NCBI GenBank assembly: GCA_031398625.1
Contig: JANNNQ010000025.1
Coordinates: forward strand, 1 to 9,809
Direction of reading: 5' to 3'
Origin: CAIUGU01 sp031398625
Lineage (GTDB): Bacteria; Pseudomonadota; Gammaproteobacteria; Steroidobacterales; Steroidobacteraceae
Length of the DNA: 9,809 nucleotides
Shown here: one piece after another, positions 1 through 6,737 of the stretch
Position numbering within the stretch: the stretch's first letter is position 1
Layout: every line of letters starts with the position of its first letter
The notes under the pieces: model-generated
The model's database searches: none
What the model was told of the DNA's origin: nothing
Seen by the model: only the letters and a program-made list of their open reading frames with translations
Position numbers and translations under genes: made by a program

Positions 1-648
1 GGCGAGCACGTGGTTCGGGACCCGCTCCCCGTCCACCTGCATCCATTGGACAATTCCATTGCCCGCCCGGTTGATCACAACGCCAGCCAGCTCGAAAACA
101 GCAGCATCCGTCCTGAACCTGAGAACCATCGGCACTTCGACTTCACGGGGTATGCCCTTGCACCCATAGCGTCGCCGCACCGAATAGCATTGACGCCCGT
201 CAACAGTCGGGTTCCCCGCCAGCCCGGTCGTGAACTTGTCGCGAATCGGACCGTCGATCAGGACGCTTGCAATCGGGATCACCACCCCATCAGGCAACGT
301 GGTTGCCGCCGGACCCGAGAAGACAAGCGGTCCGGCGAGCGCAATCCGGGGCAGCACAATCGCTGGCGGCGGTAACGCGAACCCGGGGAGTGTGTGTTCC
401 CGCAGATGGGCCTGCAGCTCCGTCATCGCAGCACTGAGCGGTGGGCGCGTTGGCTGCGGTTCCGGGACCGGCGCGGGATCCGGTGGCGCCGGTTCGACGG
501 GGGGAACGACCGGAGGCGGGGTACCGGCAACCGGCGCAGCTTCGGCTACCGGGGCATTGGCGGGAGACTTGCAGCCCGCAAGCAGCAATGCACTCGCAGA
601 AACTCCCGTGATCCGCAGGAACTCGCGACGCGTTGTCGATCCAGTCAT
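1..648 (-). CDS. Tat-type lipoprotein, paralogue of the SGNH hydrolase at 2217-4100 (partial, 3' end outside window)
   Basis: The minus-strand frame is open from ATG 648-646 to the window edge, giving 216 codons with no stop. The protein starts with a textbook twin-arginine motif (TRREFLRITG, residues 6-15), a short hydrophobic stretch and a lipobox LLAGC with the lipidated cysteine at residue 26. A proline-rich linker follows (about residues 30-70). Residues about 100-216 align by eye with the full SGNH lipoprotein at 2217-4100: both have AGP near the start of the domain, TTLP, a Cys-x8-Cys pair (Cys154/Cys163 here), the run RFRTDA-VFEL-GV and a VDG-RVP motif. The catalytic SGNH half would lie beyond the window, so enzymatic function is inferred from the paralogue only. 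The gene lies 132 bp downstream of the flippase on the same strand and is probably co-transcribed with it. No strong Shine-Dalgarno precedes the ATG. It likely acts in the periplasm, anchored to a membrane. Confidence 0.85.
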   Translation of the reverse strand, partial: MTGSTTRREFLRITGVSASALLLAGCKSPANAPVAEAAPVAGTPPPVVPPVEPAPPDPAPVPEPQPTRPPLSAAMTELQAHLREHTLPGFALPPPAIVLPRIALAGPLVFSGPAATTLPDGVVIPIASVLIDGPIRDKFTTGLAGNPTVDGRQCYSVRRRYGCKGIPREVEVPMVLRFRTDAAVFELAGVVINRAGNGIVQWMQVDGERVPNHVLA

Positions 649-780
649 GTGAAGTCGGCTGGCAGCGGGCGCGTCGGCTGAAGGATTGCTGTCTGTGTCG
701 CGCTCATGGGCAGGTACCGGCGCCAACTGCGATCTGGGTGGCGAATGGCGGCACCGTACTGCGCTTTGGTTACAACTGCG
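649..780. other. Intergenic gap between flippase and downstream lipoprotein gene
   Basis: This 132-bp gap separates two minus-strand genes. I see no convincing promoter, terminator hairpin or strong ribosome binding site. By chance the frame of the flippase continues open after its TAA (783-781) through the whole gap into the lipoprotein ATG at 648, but nothing in the gap resembles a protein domain. Confidence 0.5.
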
Positions 781-2091
781 TTAGCCCGCACGCCGCCTCT
801 GCACGTAAACAAAGTACGCGACGTGCAACACCCACTGACTGACAGCGCTCAGCAGGCCGAGCCAGAGGACACCCTGAACGGTATCCACAGGCAGGAGCCA
901 GATGAGGAGCATCTGCATCCCCACGAAGTACGCAATCGCAGCCCGCGGAGGTGCGATCACGCCCCGCGAGGCACCCAGACTGAATGCCGAGCCTGCGATG
1001 ATGGACACACCGGCGCTGGACGCCATCAAGGCCGCTTCCCGGCCCAGCGACTGGTAGCTGGGCCCCAGTATCGCGAGTACCGGCTCCGGAAACAGAGCCA
1101 GGGCGATCACCGGCAGCGAGCAGGCAAGTGCCAGTACGACCTGTGATTGCCAGTACCTGCGCACCACGCGAGCCTCTTCATCGTGTGGAATGCGCGCGAA
1201 ACTCGGGATCACCATCGAGCCGAACACGCTGCTCAGCACGCTCAGGATCATCGCCAGCCGACCAAGTGCACCCACTGCAGCGATCGAGGAAGTCTGGCCG
1301 AAGATCGCAATCAGCCACACAGTCAGTTGTCCGGACACCGCGTAATAGATCGAGCCTGGAAGCGTCCGTTTCACCTGGATCAGCAGGCGGCTCTTCACAT
1401 CAGGATCGGCTGGGACATCCCAGTCCGCATGACCACGGGCAATGCCCCGGAGCTGCCAGTTCGCCCAGACCTGGGGGACCGCGGCGAGGATGCTCGCCAG
1501 GGATGCGAGCGGCCACAGCGGCAGCAGGAAGCCAAGCAAGGCGACTCGTCCCACGTTCGCCAGCACCTGGACGCGCTGCGGGGGCAACAGGTCCTGGTGG
1601 AGCCGCGGGACAATCTCCAGCAGCTGTCCGGTCATGGACAGGAAAAACAGAGGCAGAATCGAGAGGCCCACCAACGTCGCAGTAGACCAACCTGCGCCCT
1701 GATGCTCAAGCAACAGGATGACCAGCGGGATTGCGAAAGCCGCTGCAAGCCATGAGAAGCGCTGCCGCAGTTCGAGTCCGGTGGCGATCGTGGCGCCCAG
1801 CTTCGTGCGGTCTTGCCAGATCTTGCCGCCCTCGGACAGTACGCCTGCGCCAATGCCGCTGTCCGAAAGCACGCTCATGGCTCCGAGTGCCGCGTTCGCA
1901 ATGGTGTAGTAGGCGTACTGTTCGGGCGTGAGCAGCCGGATGACGAGCAGGCCCGCAATGAATCCGACCAGTTGGACGATGGTCTGTGCGCCGCCGACCA
2001 GTGCGGCCCTGCGGGTCCAGCGAATCAACGAATCGATACGGCCAGCGGGATTCACCAAAGGCGTCGACCCGGGCCGGAAGACGCCATGCAC
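781..2091 (-). CDS. Wzx-like polysaccharide/oligosaccharide flippase
   Basis: A 436-residue polytopic inner-membrane protein of the MATE/MVF-like polysaccharide transporter superfamily, which flips undecaprenyl-diphosphate-linked repeat units to the periplasmic face. After a basic N-terminus (SLIRWTRRAA, residues 21-30), the first helix is about residues 31-52. It is followed by the family-typical loop and second helix (RLLTPEQYAYYTIANAALG, then LSDSGIGAGV, residues about 52-84), which matches the LLTPxEYGxFxxA...LSDxGxxxA pattern of Wzx proteins. Some 12 hydrophobic segments follow, and length and topology are normal for the family. The start is uncertain. GTG 2091 is the first usable start after the in-frame stop at 2106-2104 and has no clear Shine-Dalgarno; a second GTG at 2055 would trim 12 residues and also lacks one. 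The gene heads a minus-strand unit with the lipoprotein at 1-648 and diverges from the plus-strand operon at 2217. The transported glycan cannot be told from sequence. Confidence 0.9.
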   Translation of the reverse strand: MHGVFRPGSTPLVNPAGRIDSLIRWTRRAALVGGAQTIVQLVGFIAGLLVIRLLTPEQYAYYTIANAALGAMSVLSDSGIGAGVLSEGGKIWQDRTKLGATIATGLELRQRFSWLAAAFAIPLVILLLEHQGAGWSTATLVGLSILPLFFLSMTGQLLEIVPRLHQDLLPPQRVQVLANVGRVALLGFLLPLWPLASLASILAAVPQVWANWQLRGIARGHADWDVPADPDVKSRLLIQVKRTLPGSIYYAVSGQLTVWLIAIFGQTSSIAAVGALGRLAMILSVLSSVFGSMVIPSFARIPHDEEARVVRRYWQSQVVLALACSLPVIALALFPEPVLAILGPSYQSLGREAALMASSAGVSIIAGSAFSLGASRGVIAPPRAAIAYFVGMQMLLIWLLPVDTVQGVLWLGLLSAVSQWVLHVAYFVYVQRRRAG

Positions 2092-2216
2092 CCATGTGAC
2101 ATTTCAGAAGACATTGAATGACGAAACCATGAAATCCTTCCTTGCGGTGCCGTCGCGCGCCAGCCGGTCATCGTGCCGTCACCGACGCCGGATACTATCG
2201 TCCCACGGAGTGTACG
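2092..2216. promoter_or_regulatory. Divergent intergenic region, probable promoter region for both flanking units
   Basis: This 125-bp region separates the minus-strand flippase unit from the plus-strand SGNH-FkbM-UbiA operon, so it should hold promoters in both directions. The part at about 2098-2140 is noticeably richer in A and T than its surroundings and contains a 6-bp inverted repeat (ATTTCA 2101-2106, TGAAAT 2130-2135) that could be chance. On the plus strand a weak -10-like hexamer TACTAT lies at 2193-2198, but it has no recognisable -35 and sits very close to the start codon. Position is the main evidence; individual elements are not secure. Confidence 0.4.
2207..2210 (+). promoter_or_regulatory. 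Shine-Dalgarno GGAG that fixes the SGNH lipoprotein start
   Basis: GGAG ends 6 bases before ATG 2217. Together with the Tat/lipobox signal that begins at this ATG, it selects 2217 over the in-frame ATG at 2142, which would add 25 residues ahead of the signal peptide. Confidence 0.7.
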
Positions 2217-4100
2217 ATGATTACCGACCGCCGAAACTTCCTGGTCATGACTGGCGCGACGGCGGGCAGCCTGCTCCTGGCCGGCTGCAATGGCGCAACC
2301 GATTCTCCGGCTGCGCCACCTGCGCAGCCCTCGTCGACCCCACCGGTCGCAACGCCCCCGCCTGTGCCTGTGCCACCCCCCGAGCCAACTCCGGAACCCC
2401 CTCCGGAACCGGTACCCGAACCGGATCCGCGCATTGCGCGGCTGAAGGCCTTCCTCAACGCCAAGGCATCTCCTACCGCGGCGCTGCCGGCCTTGGCCAC
2501 GGAGTTGCCGTTGATTGCATGGGCGGGTCCGTTCGGGAGTGGGCCAGCGCCCACCACCTCGCTGCCGCAGGGAATCGTCCATCCGATTTCGGACCCGCTC
2601 ATCAGCCGGGCGATCCCCAATCACTACAGCTCGTCGCTGCCAGGGCAGCCGACGCTGGCAGGAGTGCCGTGCCTCGGCATCAGCCGCTCCTTCTACTGCA
2701 GGGGCAATGCCCGGGTTGTGGGCTCCGTGCAAACCCTGCGCTTCAGGACCGATGCACCGGTCTTCGAACTCACGGGTGTCATACCCGACGGCACGGCAAC
2801 GGCCGTCACGCTGATCGTGGATGGCCGACGGGTGCCGGTCAAAATCCTGTCCTGCCACACGGGACGCGGCAGCTGGACGGTTGGCACCGTCCGTGTCGAC
2901 TTTGGTTCGCGACGCGTGCGCGACATCTGGATCAACACGGGCATCTACCTCGCGTTCATCAAGCTTGAGCAGGGGAGCTCACTGCTGGCGGTCGGCGATA
3001 CCGAGGATCCGCAGATCACCATGGTGGGTGACTCGTACCTGGCGGTCAGTTCCGAAGTCTTCAGCAGCGGCGGGGCGATTGCCCTGAGTCTCGCGACACG
3101 CCTCGGTGTCAGGAAAATCGCTACGGACGGTATCGGCGGCACGGGCTACTGGAACTCGGGCGGGGATCTCGGGAACCTCAACGATCGCCTGCCGGCACAC
3201 GCTGCCGACAATTCGCAGATTTACGTTGTGATGGCGGGAGTTAACGATTACGGAGATATTGTGGGAGGGGTCGGCCTTCGTTGGCCCGACCGCAATCAGT
3301 ACGAGTCGGCCGTGCAGCGCTACCTGGAGGGACTCAGGGCTGCCCAGCCGGACGCACTCATCGTCGTCACGGCGCCGCTAAGCCCGATACCGTCGCTTTC
3401 GGATGCGAGCTACATCGCGAATCCGCAGACCAACACGAGCGGAATCGGCGACTGCCTGTACAAGGCATCCGTGGTGAAAGCGGCGGTCCAGCGAATTGCG
3501 GCGCCCTGGGTCTATATCGACAGCCTCATGGGAACCGGCTGGCTCAATTCATCCGGTGCCGTTGGTGACGTCACCAATCTGCAGTGGTTCACCGGCGGCA
3601 CCCCGGGGCCTGGCACGACCGCAACCTACAAGCCGGGCAACACGCGCGGCGGTGGCGGGGGCGGCTTTGGGGGCATCGAAACCGTACCCATCCTCTCCGG
3701 CGGCCGTTACTCCCAAGCTCCGGATCTCATTGCGACGGGAGGCTCCGGCCGGTCCCTGCTGCTGGCTGCAAGGATCGATCGAGACAGCGGCGCGCTCATC
3801 GACATCAATCCCGTCTGTCCAGGAGACGGCTATGTGAGCGGCGGACTGCCAACCATCACCATCGATCCCACTTTCGAGTTGGAACCGGCGGTACTCGGCA
3901 CGCCGACTCTGCTCGAGGGTACCAACCCGAACGGCCAGTATCCACTGCCGTCGTTCGCGCCGCCCGGAGTCACCGAATCGGAACTCAACAACATCTATCA
4001 CTACCTCTCGCGGGATACGACCCACCCTTCTGCCCTGGGTGCGGAGTATCTGGGACGACGGTTGGCCCGGAACATTTTCGACGCGGTCATGGCGCTATAG
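2217..4100 (+). CDS. SGNH/GDSL-family hydrolase lipoprotein with Tat-type signal and glycine-rich insert
   Basis: A 627-residue exported lipoprotein. The signal has a twin-arginine-like motif (DRRNFLVMTG, residues 4-13) and lipobox LLAGC with Cys24. A Pro/Glu-rich linker spans about residues 30-72. An all-beta-looking domain (about 90-270) shared with the truncated paralogue at 1-648 contains a Cys152/Cys161 pair. The SGNH domain follows with every block visible: GDSY (Ser273, the presumed nucleophile), a Gly-rich block II (305-310), GVND block III (Gly341, Asn343) and DTTH block V (Asp600, His603). Between blocks III and V sits a glycine-rich insert (about 478-550). SGNH enzymes in glycan loci commonly deacetylate or O-acylate polysaccharide, so a carbohydrate esterase or acyltransferase acting in the periplasm or outer envelope is likely; the substrate is unknown. 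The domain plan (beta domain, then SGNH) recalls CE2-type esterases, which is an inference. It is the first gene of the plus-strand run. Confidence 0.88.
   Translation: MITDRRNFLVMTGATAGSLLLAGCNGATDSPAAPPAQPSSTPPVATPPPVPVPPPEPTPEPPPEPVPEPDPRIARLKAFLNAKASPTAALPALATELPLIAWAGPFGSGPAPTTSLPQGIVHPISDPLISRAIPNHYSSSLPGQPTLAGVPCLGISRSFYCRGNARVVGSVQTLRFRTDAPVFELTGVIPDGTATAVTLIVDGRRVPVKILSCHTGRGSWTVGTVRVDFGSRRVRDIWINTGIYLAFIKLEQGSSLLAVGDTEDPQITMVGDSYLAVSSEVFSSGGAIALSLATRLGVRKIATDGIGGTGYWNSGGDLGNLNDRLPAHAADNSQIYVVMAGVNDYGDIVGGVGLRWPDRNQYESAVQRYLEGLRAAQPDALIVVTAPLSPIPSLSDASYIANPQTNTSGIGDCLYKASVVKAAVQRIAAPWVYIDSLMGTGWLNSSGAVGDVTNLQWFTGGTPGPGTTATYKPGNTRGGGGGGFGGIETVPILSGGRYSQAPDLIATGGSGRSLLLAARIDRDSGALIDINPVCPGDGYVSGGLPTITIDPTFELEPAVLGTPTLLEGTNPNGQYPLPSFAPPGVTESELNNIYHYLSRDTTHPSALGAEYLGRRLARNIFDAVMAL
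3648..3866 (+). other. Insert in the SGNH domain: poly-Gly hinge plus two beta-repeat units
   Basis: Residues about 478-550 of the SGNH lipoprotein begin with six consecutive glycines and GFGG. Two imperfect units follow: GGRYSQAPDLIATGG (495-509) and GDGYVSGGLPTITID (536-550), separated by a strand-like stretch (LLLAARID, then GALIDINP). The pattern G-x-G/R-Y...P-x-hydrophobic-x-hydrophobic matches a repeat often seen in phage tail and bacterial surface proteins. It lies between catalytic blocks III (Asn343) and V (Asp600/His603). The underlying DNA is a G-run-rich tract (3648-3674). Confidence 0.6.
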
Positions 4101-4180
4101 CGGTCCGCGGCTTTCCCCTTCCAGCACGCCGGGAGGGCAAGAACAACAACGCGCTTCTCTCGCGCTGCAAACAGACAGAC

Positions 4181-4897
4181 ATGAAACGAGCAATACAGCG
4201 ACTGGTGCGGAAACTCGGCTACGACATTGCCGGTTTCTCGCCCCTGACCCATCCCCTGGCCCGGCGGCAGCAAATTCTCGAATCTTCGAATGTCGATACG
4301 GTCCTGGATGTGGGCGCGAACATCGGCCAGTTCGCACGACACTTGCGTCAGGATGCCGGGTACCGGCGTCGCATCCTCTCCTTCGAACCCTTGCCCGAAG
4401 CTTTCAGGATCCTCGCCGCCAACGCACAGCGGGACCCGGCGTGGGAAGCATTCAACTATGCGATCGGAGACACCAACGAATTCCTGGAGATCAACATCTC
4501 CGGCAATTCGCACAGCAGCTCATTGCGGGAAATCCTGCCCGCCCATGTGAACTCGGAGCCGCGCTCCGGATACGTAGGAAAGGAGACCGTTCAGGTAAGG
4601 ACGCTTGACTCCGTCTTTCCGGAGATGTGCGGCACCTCGGGCAGCGTCTACCTGAAGATCGATACTCAAGGGTTCGAGGACAAGGTCCTAAAGGGCGCAA
4701 CGGACTCCCTGCCTTTCATTGGGGTCGTGCAACTCGAAATGTCCCTTGTTCCGCTGTACGCGGGCGAGCAGCTGTTTCCGGAGATGTGCCCGCGCATGAG
4801 GGAACTGGGTTACAGCCTGGTAGGCATCGAAACGGGCTTTTCGGACCGGGAATCAGGCAATGTGCTCCAGGTCGATGGCACTTTCAGACGTGCTTGA
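4181..4897 (+). CDS. FkbM family SAM-dependent methyltransferase
   Basis: A 238-residue cytoplasmic O-methyltransferase of the FkbM family, which commonly methylates sugar hydroxyls in glycan and natural-product pathways. The start ATG 4181 gives the family-typical N-terminus MKRAIQRLVRKLGYDI. SAM-binding motif I is VLDVGANIGQ (residues 41-50). The acidic residue at the end of strand 2 is Glu69 in SFEP. The FkbM signature LKIDTQGFEDKVLKGA has its aspartate at residue 161. Length is normal for the family. It follows the SGNH gene by 80 bp (4101-4180), in which I see no terminator or strong Shine-Dalgarno, and its 3' end abuts or overlaps the HAD-UbiA gene. It probably methylates a sugar of the glycan or lipid-linked intermediate made by its neighbours; the exact acceptor cannot be deduced. 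Confidence 0.92.
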   Translation: MKRAIQRLVRKLGYDIAGFSPLTHPLARRQQILESSNVDTVLDVGANIGQFARHLRQDAGYRRRILSFEPLPEAFRILAANAQRDPAWEAFNYAIGDTNEFLEINISGNSHSSSLREILPAHVNSEPRSGYVGKETVQVRTLDSVFPEMCGTSGSVYLKIDTQGFEDKVLKGATDSLPFIGVVQLEMSLVPLYAGEQLFPEMCPRMRELGYSLVGIETGFSDRESGNVLQVDGTFRRA

Positions 4898-6356
4898 TCC
4901 CATGGCCAGCGCTGCCGTTTACCGCGATGAGGAACCGTTGCCACTTCCCCTCGTCGTGGACCTGGATGGCACACTCACGCCCACCGATACGCTCGCGGAA
5001 TCATTCTGCGTTGCGCTCAGGAGCAACCTCCTGGTCGCGCTCCTGGCGCCCTTCTGGCTGCTCCGCGGACGCGCGCATCTCAAACGCCGTGTCCTTGAGA
5101 GCGCGAGCTACGACCCGATCCGCCTGCCATTGCGCGAAGACCTGGTCGCATTCCTCGTGCAGGAACGAACGAAAGGCCGCCGGATCGTGCTGGCAACCGC
5201 GGCCGACAGGCAGATTGCAGATGCCGTTGCAGCGCGCACCGGTCTGTTCGATGACGTGATCGCCAGCGACGGGAAGCTCAACGTCAAGGGCATCGGCAAG
5301 CTCGAACTGATCAGGCAGCAGGTAGGCCCGGACTTCGTGTACGCGGGTGACAGCCGGGCTGACCTTCCCGTATGGAGCGCGGCATGCGGGGCAATACTCG
5401 TCGATGTCTCCACCCGGGTCGCGCAGCGAGTCCGTTCGATAGTCCCGGTGGAAGCAGAGTTTCGTGCTGACGGAGGGAGAATCCGTTCCTGGCTGCGCCT
5501 GCTCCGGGTCCATCAATGGCTGAAGAATACCCTCATCTTCCTGCCGCTCCTGACGTCCTTCTCTTTCCTGCAGCCGGACAGGGTGCTGGCCTCGCTGGTT
5601 GCCTTTGTCGTGTTCTGCCTCGTGGCTTCCGCCACCTACATCGCCAACGACATCTGGGATCTGGACAGCGATCGCCAGCACTCACGCAAGCGGTACCGGC
5701 CGCTGGCGGCCGGTACCCTCTCGATTGGCAAGGCTGCTGGCGTGGGCGGCGCCATGCTGTTGACAGCGTTCGTCCTCGCTTTCGCAACCTCGCTGTCGCT
5801 GCTGGGCGCAGTGCTTGTCTACCTGGTGCTGACAACCGCCTACAGCCTGAAACTGAAGCGCCACGTCCTGGCTGACTGCATCACGCTTGCGGTGCTCTAC
5901 ACCCTTCGGGTCCTGGCGGGCGCCGCTGCGATCGCAGTGCAGGTCACCCCCTGGCTGCTTGCCTTTTCCGTGTTTGCGTTCTTCAGCCTCGCGATCCTGA
6001 AGCGATGCTCCGAGCTGGTCATGCTCCGGCAAGAGGGCAAACGCAGCGTACGCGGGCGGGATTACCAGGTCACCGACCTCACCGTACTCTGGCCGATGGG
6101 CATCGGGGCAAGCCTGTCTGCAGTGGTGATCTTCGGCCTGTTCGTCGCCAACGTTTCCGAAACACAGCGCTACGGCCACGCCACGCTGCTGTGGTGCGTC
6201 GGCGTCGGGTTGATCTACTGGTTCGGCCGCCTCTGGATCAAGACCGAGCGCGGTGAGATGCACGATGACCCTATCGTGTTCACGCTGAAGGATTTCGGCA
6301 GCAGGACCGTGATGATGGTTCTGGTCCTGATCACGATAACGGCATATTTCCTCTGA
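4875..6356 (+). CDS. HAD hydrolase-UbiA prenyltransferase fusion, decaprenyl-phosphate phosphoribosyltransferase-like
   Basis: A two-domain protein of 493 residues from this start. The N-terminal cytoplasmic HAD domain (about 25-200) has motif I DLDGTLT (Asp29, Asp31), motif II Thr108 in LATAAD, a candidate motif III lysine (Lys142) and motif IV GDSRAD (158-163), so it looks catalytically complete. The C-terminal UbiA domain (about 205-493) has some eight to nine helices with QWLKN (214-218), NDIWDLDSDR (258-267) and KRYRPLAAG, plus a second motif YSLKLK...D...L..LY..R..AG and KRCSEL. These motifs match the branch that moves phosphoribose from PRPP to polyprenyl phosphate rather than the ubiquinone branch (family knowledge). 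The HAD part may remove the 5-phosphate, which is inference. The start is ambiguous: ATG 4860, 4875 (AGG four bases upstream) or 4902 (just after the FkbM stop); homology begins only near VVDLDGT. It is probably translationally coupled to the FkbM gene and to the SMR-like gene. Confidence 0.9.
   Translation: MALSDVLDPMASAAVYRDEEPLPLPLVVDLDGTLTPTDTLAESFCVALRSNLLVALLAPFWLLRGRAHLKRRVLESASYDPIRLPLREDLVAFLVQERTKGRRIVLATAADRQIADAVAARTGLFDDVIASDGKLNVKGIGKLELIRQQVGPDFVYAGDSRADLPVWSAACGAILVDVSTRVAQRVRSIVPVEAEFRADGGRIRSWLRLLRVHQWLKNTLIFLPLLTSFSFLQPDRVLASLVAFVVFCLVASATYIANDIWDLDSDRQHSRKRYRPLAAGTLSIGKAAGVGGAMLLTAFVLAFATSLSLLGAVLVYLVLTTAYSLKLKRHVLADCITLAVLYTLRVLAGAAAIAVQVTPWLLAFSVFAFFSLAILKRCSELVMLRQEGKRSVRGRDYQVTDLTVLWPMGIGASLSAVVIFGLFVANVSETQRYGHATLLWCVGVGLIYWFGRLWIKTERGEMHDDPIVFTLKDFGSRTVMMVLVLITITAYFL
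5692..5717. repeat. Perfect inverted repeat, 12-bp arms with a 2-nt centre, inside the UbiA coding region
   Basis: The left arm GGTACCGGCCGC (5692-5703) is the exact reverse complement of the right arm GCGGCCGGTACC (5706-5717), with TG between them. The sequence encodes the conserved RYRPLAAGT motif of the UbiA domain (residues 273-281). As RNA it could form a very GC-rich hairpin after opening the inner pair. No T-run follows, so it does not look like an intrinsic terminator. Confidence 0.85.
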
Positions 6357-6365
6357 AGGACGGCA

Positions 6366-6734
6366 ATGAACCGGATTTTCGCAACGGCCATCGTGAGCAT
6401 CTGCATGTCGGCGATGGCACAATTTGCCCTGCAACGCGGCATGCGCGCAGCTTCAGGCACCGCACTTTCCGCAGGCGAGTGGGGCCTGAGTGAGGCCATG
6501 GCCCTCATTACCAACCCGTTCCTGATACTCGGTGCCGTCCTTTACGGGCTGGGGGCGCTCATCTGGCTGGGCGTGCTCGCTCACTGGGATGTCAGTAAGG
6601 CTTACCCCCTCGTAGGGCTCGGGTTTGCGCTGACCACCGTGGTGGGTTTCCTGCTCGGCGAAGCCGTCACGCCCGCTCGCATTGCCGGCGTGGCAGCCAT
6701 CTGTGTTGGCGTCTACCTGATTGCAAGCAGCTGA
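6366..6734 (+). CDS. Small four-helix membrane protein, SMR/EamA type, ArnE-like
   Basis: A 122-residue protein with four predicted transmembrane helices (about residues 4-24, 46-72, 77-95 and 100-121). The second half reads LAHWDVSKAYPLVGLGFALT, then GEAVTPARIAGVAAICVGVYLI, which is the pattern of small multidrug resistance relatives and of the ArnE/ArnF subunits that flip undecaprenyl-phosphate-aminoarabinose. A clear Shine-Dalgarno AAGGA (6356-6360) overlaps the UbiA stop and ends five bases before ATG 6366, so translation is likely coupled. Placed between a polyprenyl-phosphate sugar synthase and a GT-C-like protein, it is a reasonable candidate flippase for a monophosphate-linked sugar (inference from context). 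Only one such gene is present here, so it would act as a homodimer or with a partner elsewhere. A drug exporter is the alternative, less likely in this setting. Confidence 0.85.
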   Translation: MNRIFATAIVSICMSAMAQFALQRGMRAASGTALSAGEWGLSEAMALITNPFLILGAVLYGLGALIWLGVLAHWDVSKAYPLVGLGFALTTVVGFLLGEAVTPARIAGVAAICVGVYLIASS

Positions 6735-6737
6735 TCG

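Noticed and set aside
649..780. The minus-strand frame is open from the flippase stop (783-781) to the lipoprotein start (648), suggesting stop-codon readthrough or a former fusion.
   Set aside because: The gap encodes nothing resembling a domain, open frames of 44 codons are common in GC-rich DNA, and the lipoprotein has its own complete Tat/lipobox signal starting at 648.
1041..1064. 8-bp inverted repeat GGCCCAGC/GCTGGGCC with an 8-nt loop, terminator-like.
   Set aside because: It lies inside the flippase coding region, has no T-run, and a stem this short is expected by chance.
2326..2430. The Pro/Glu-rich coding tract of the lipoprotein as a tandem DNA repeat or phase-variable tract.
   Set aside because: The codons vary and no exact repeat unit runs on; it is better explained as a flexible linker after the lipobox, and a similar linker occurs in the paralogue.
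2052..2858. Long antisense reading frame (268 codons, minus strand) opposite the SGNH gene.
   Set aside because: It has an arginine-rich, low-complexity composition typical of GC-rich shadow frames, and overlaps two well-supported genes and their divergent control region.
4150..4165. Short GCGC/GCGC hairpin between the SGNH and FkbM genes as a terminator.
   Set aside because: The stem has only 4 bp and no T-run; the spacing and shared strand favour one transcript.
3584..4180. In-frame upstream extension of the FkbM gene by 199 codons.
   Set aside because: The extension lies inside the SGNH coding region and is arginine/histidine-rich shadow sequence; the FkbM N-terminus is family-typical from ATG 4181.
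5682..6434. Antisense frame of 250 codons opposite the UbiA and SMR-like genes.
   Set aside because: It is His/Asp/Gln-rich with no domain character, and is fully explained as the complement of membrane-protein codons.
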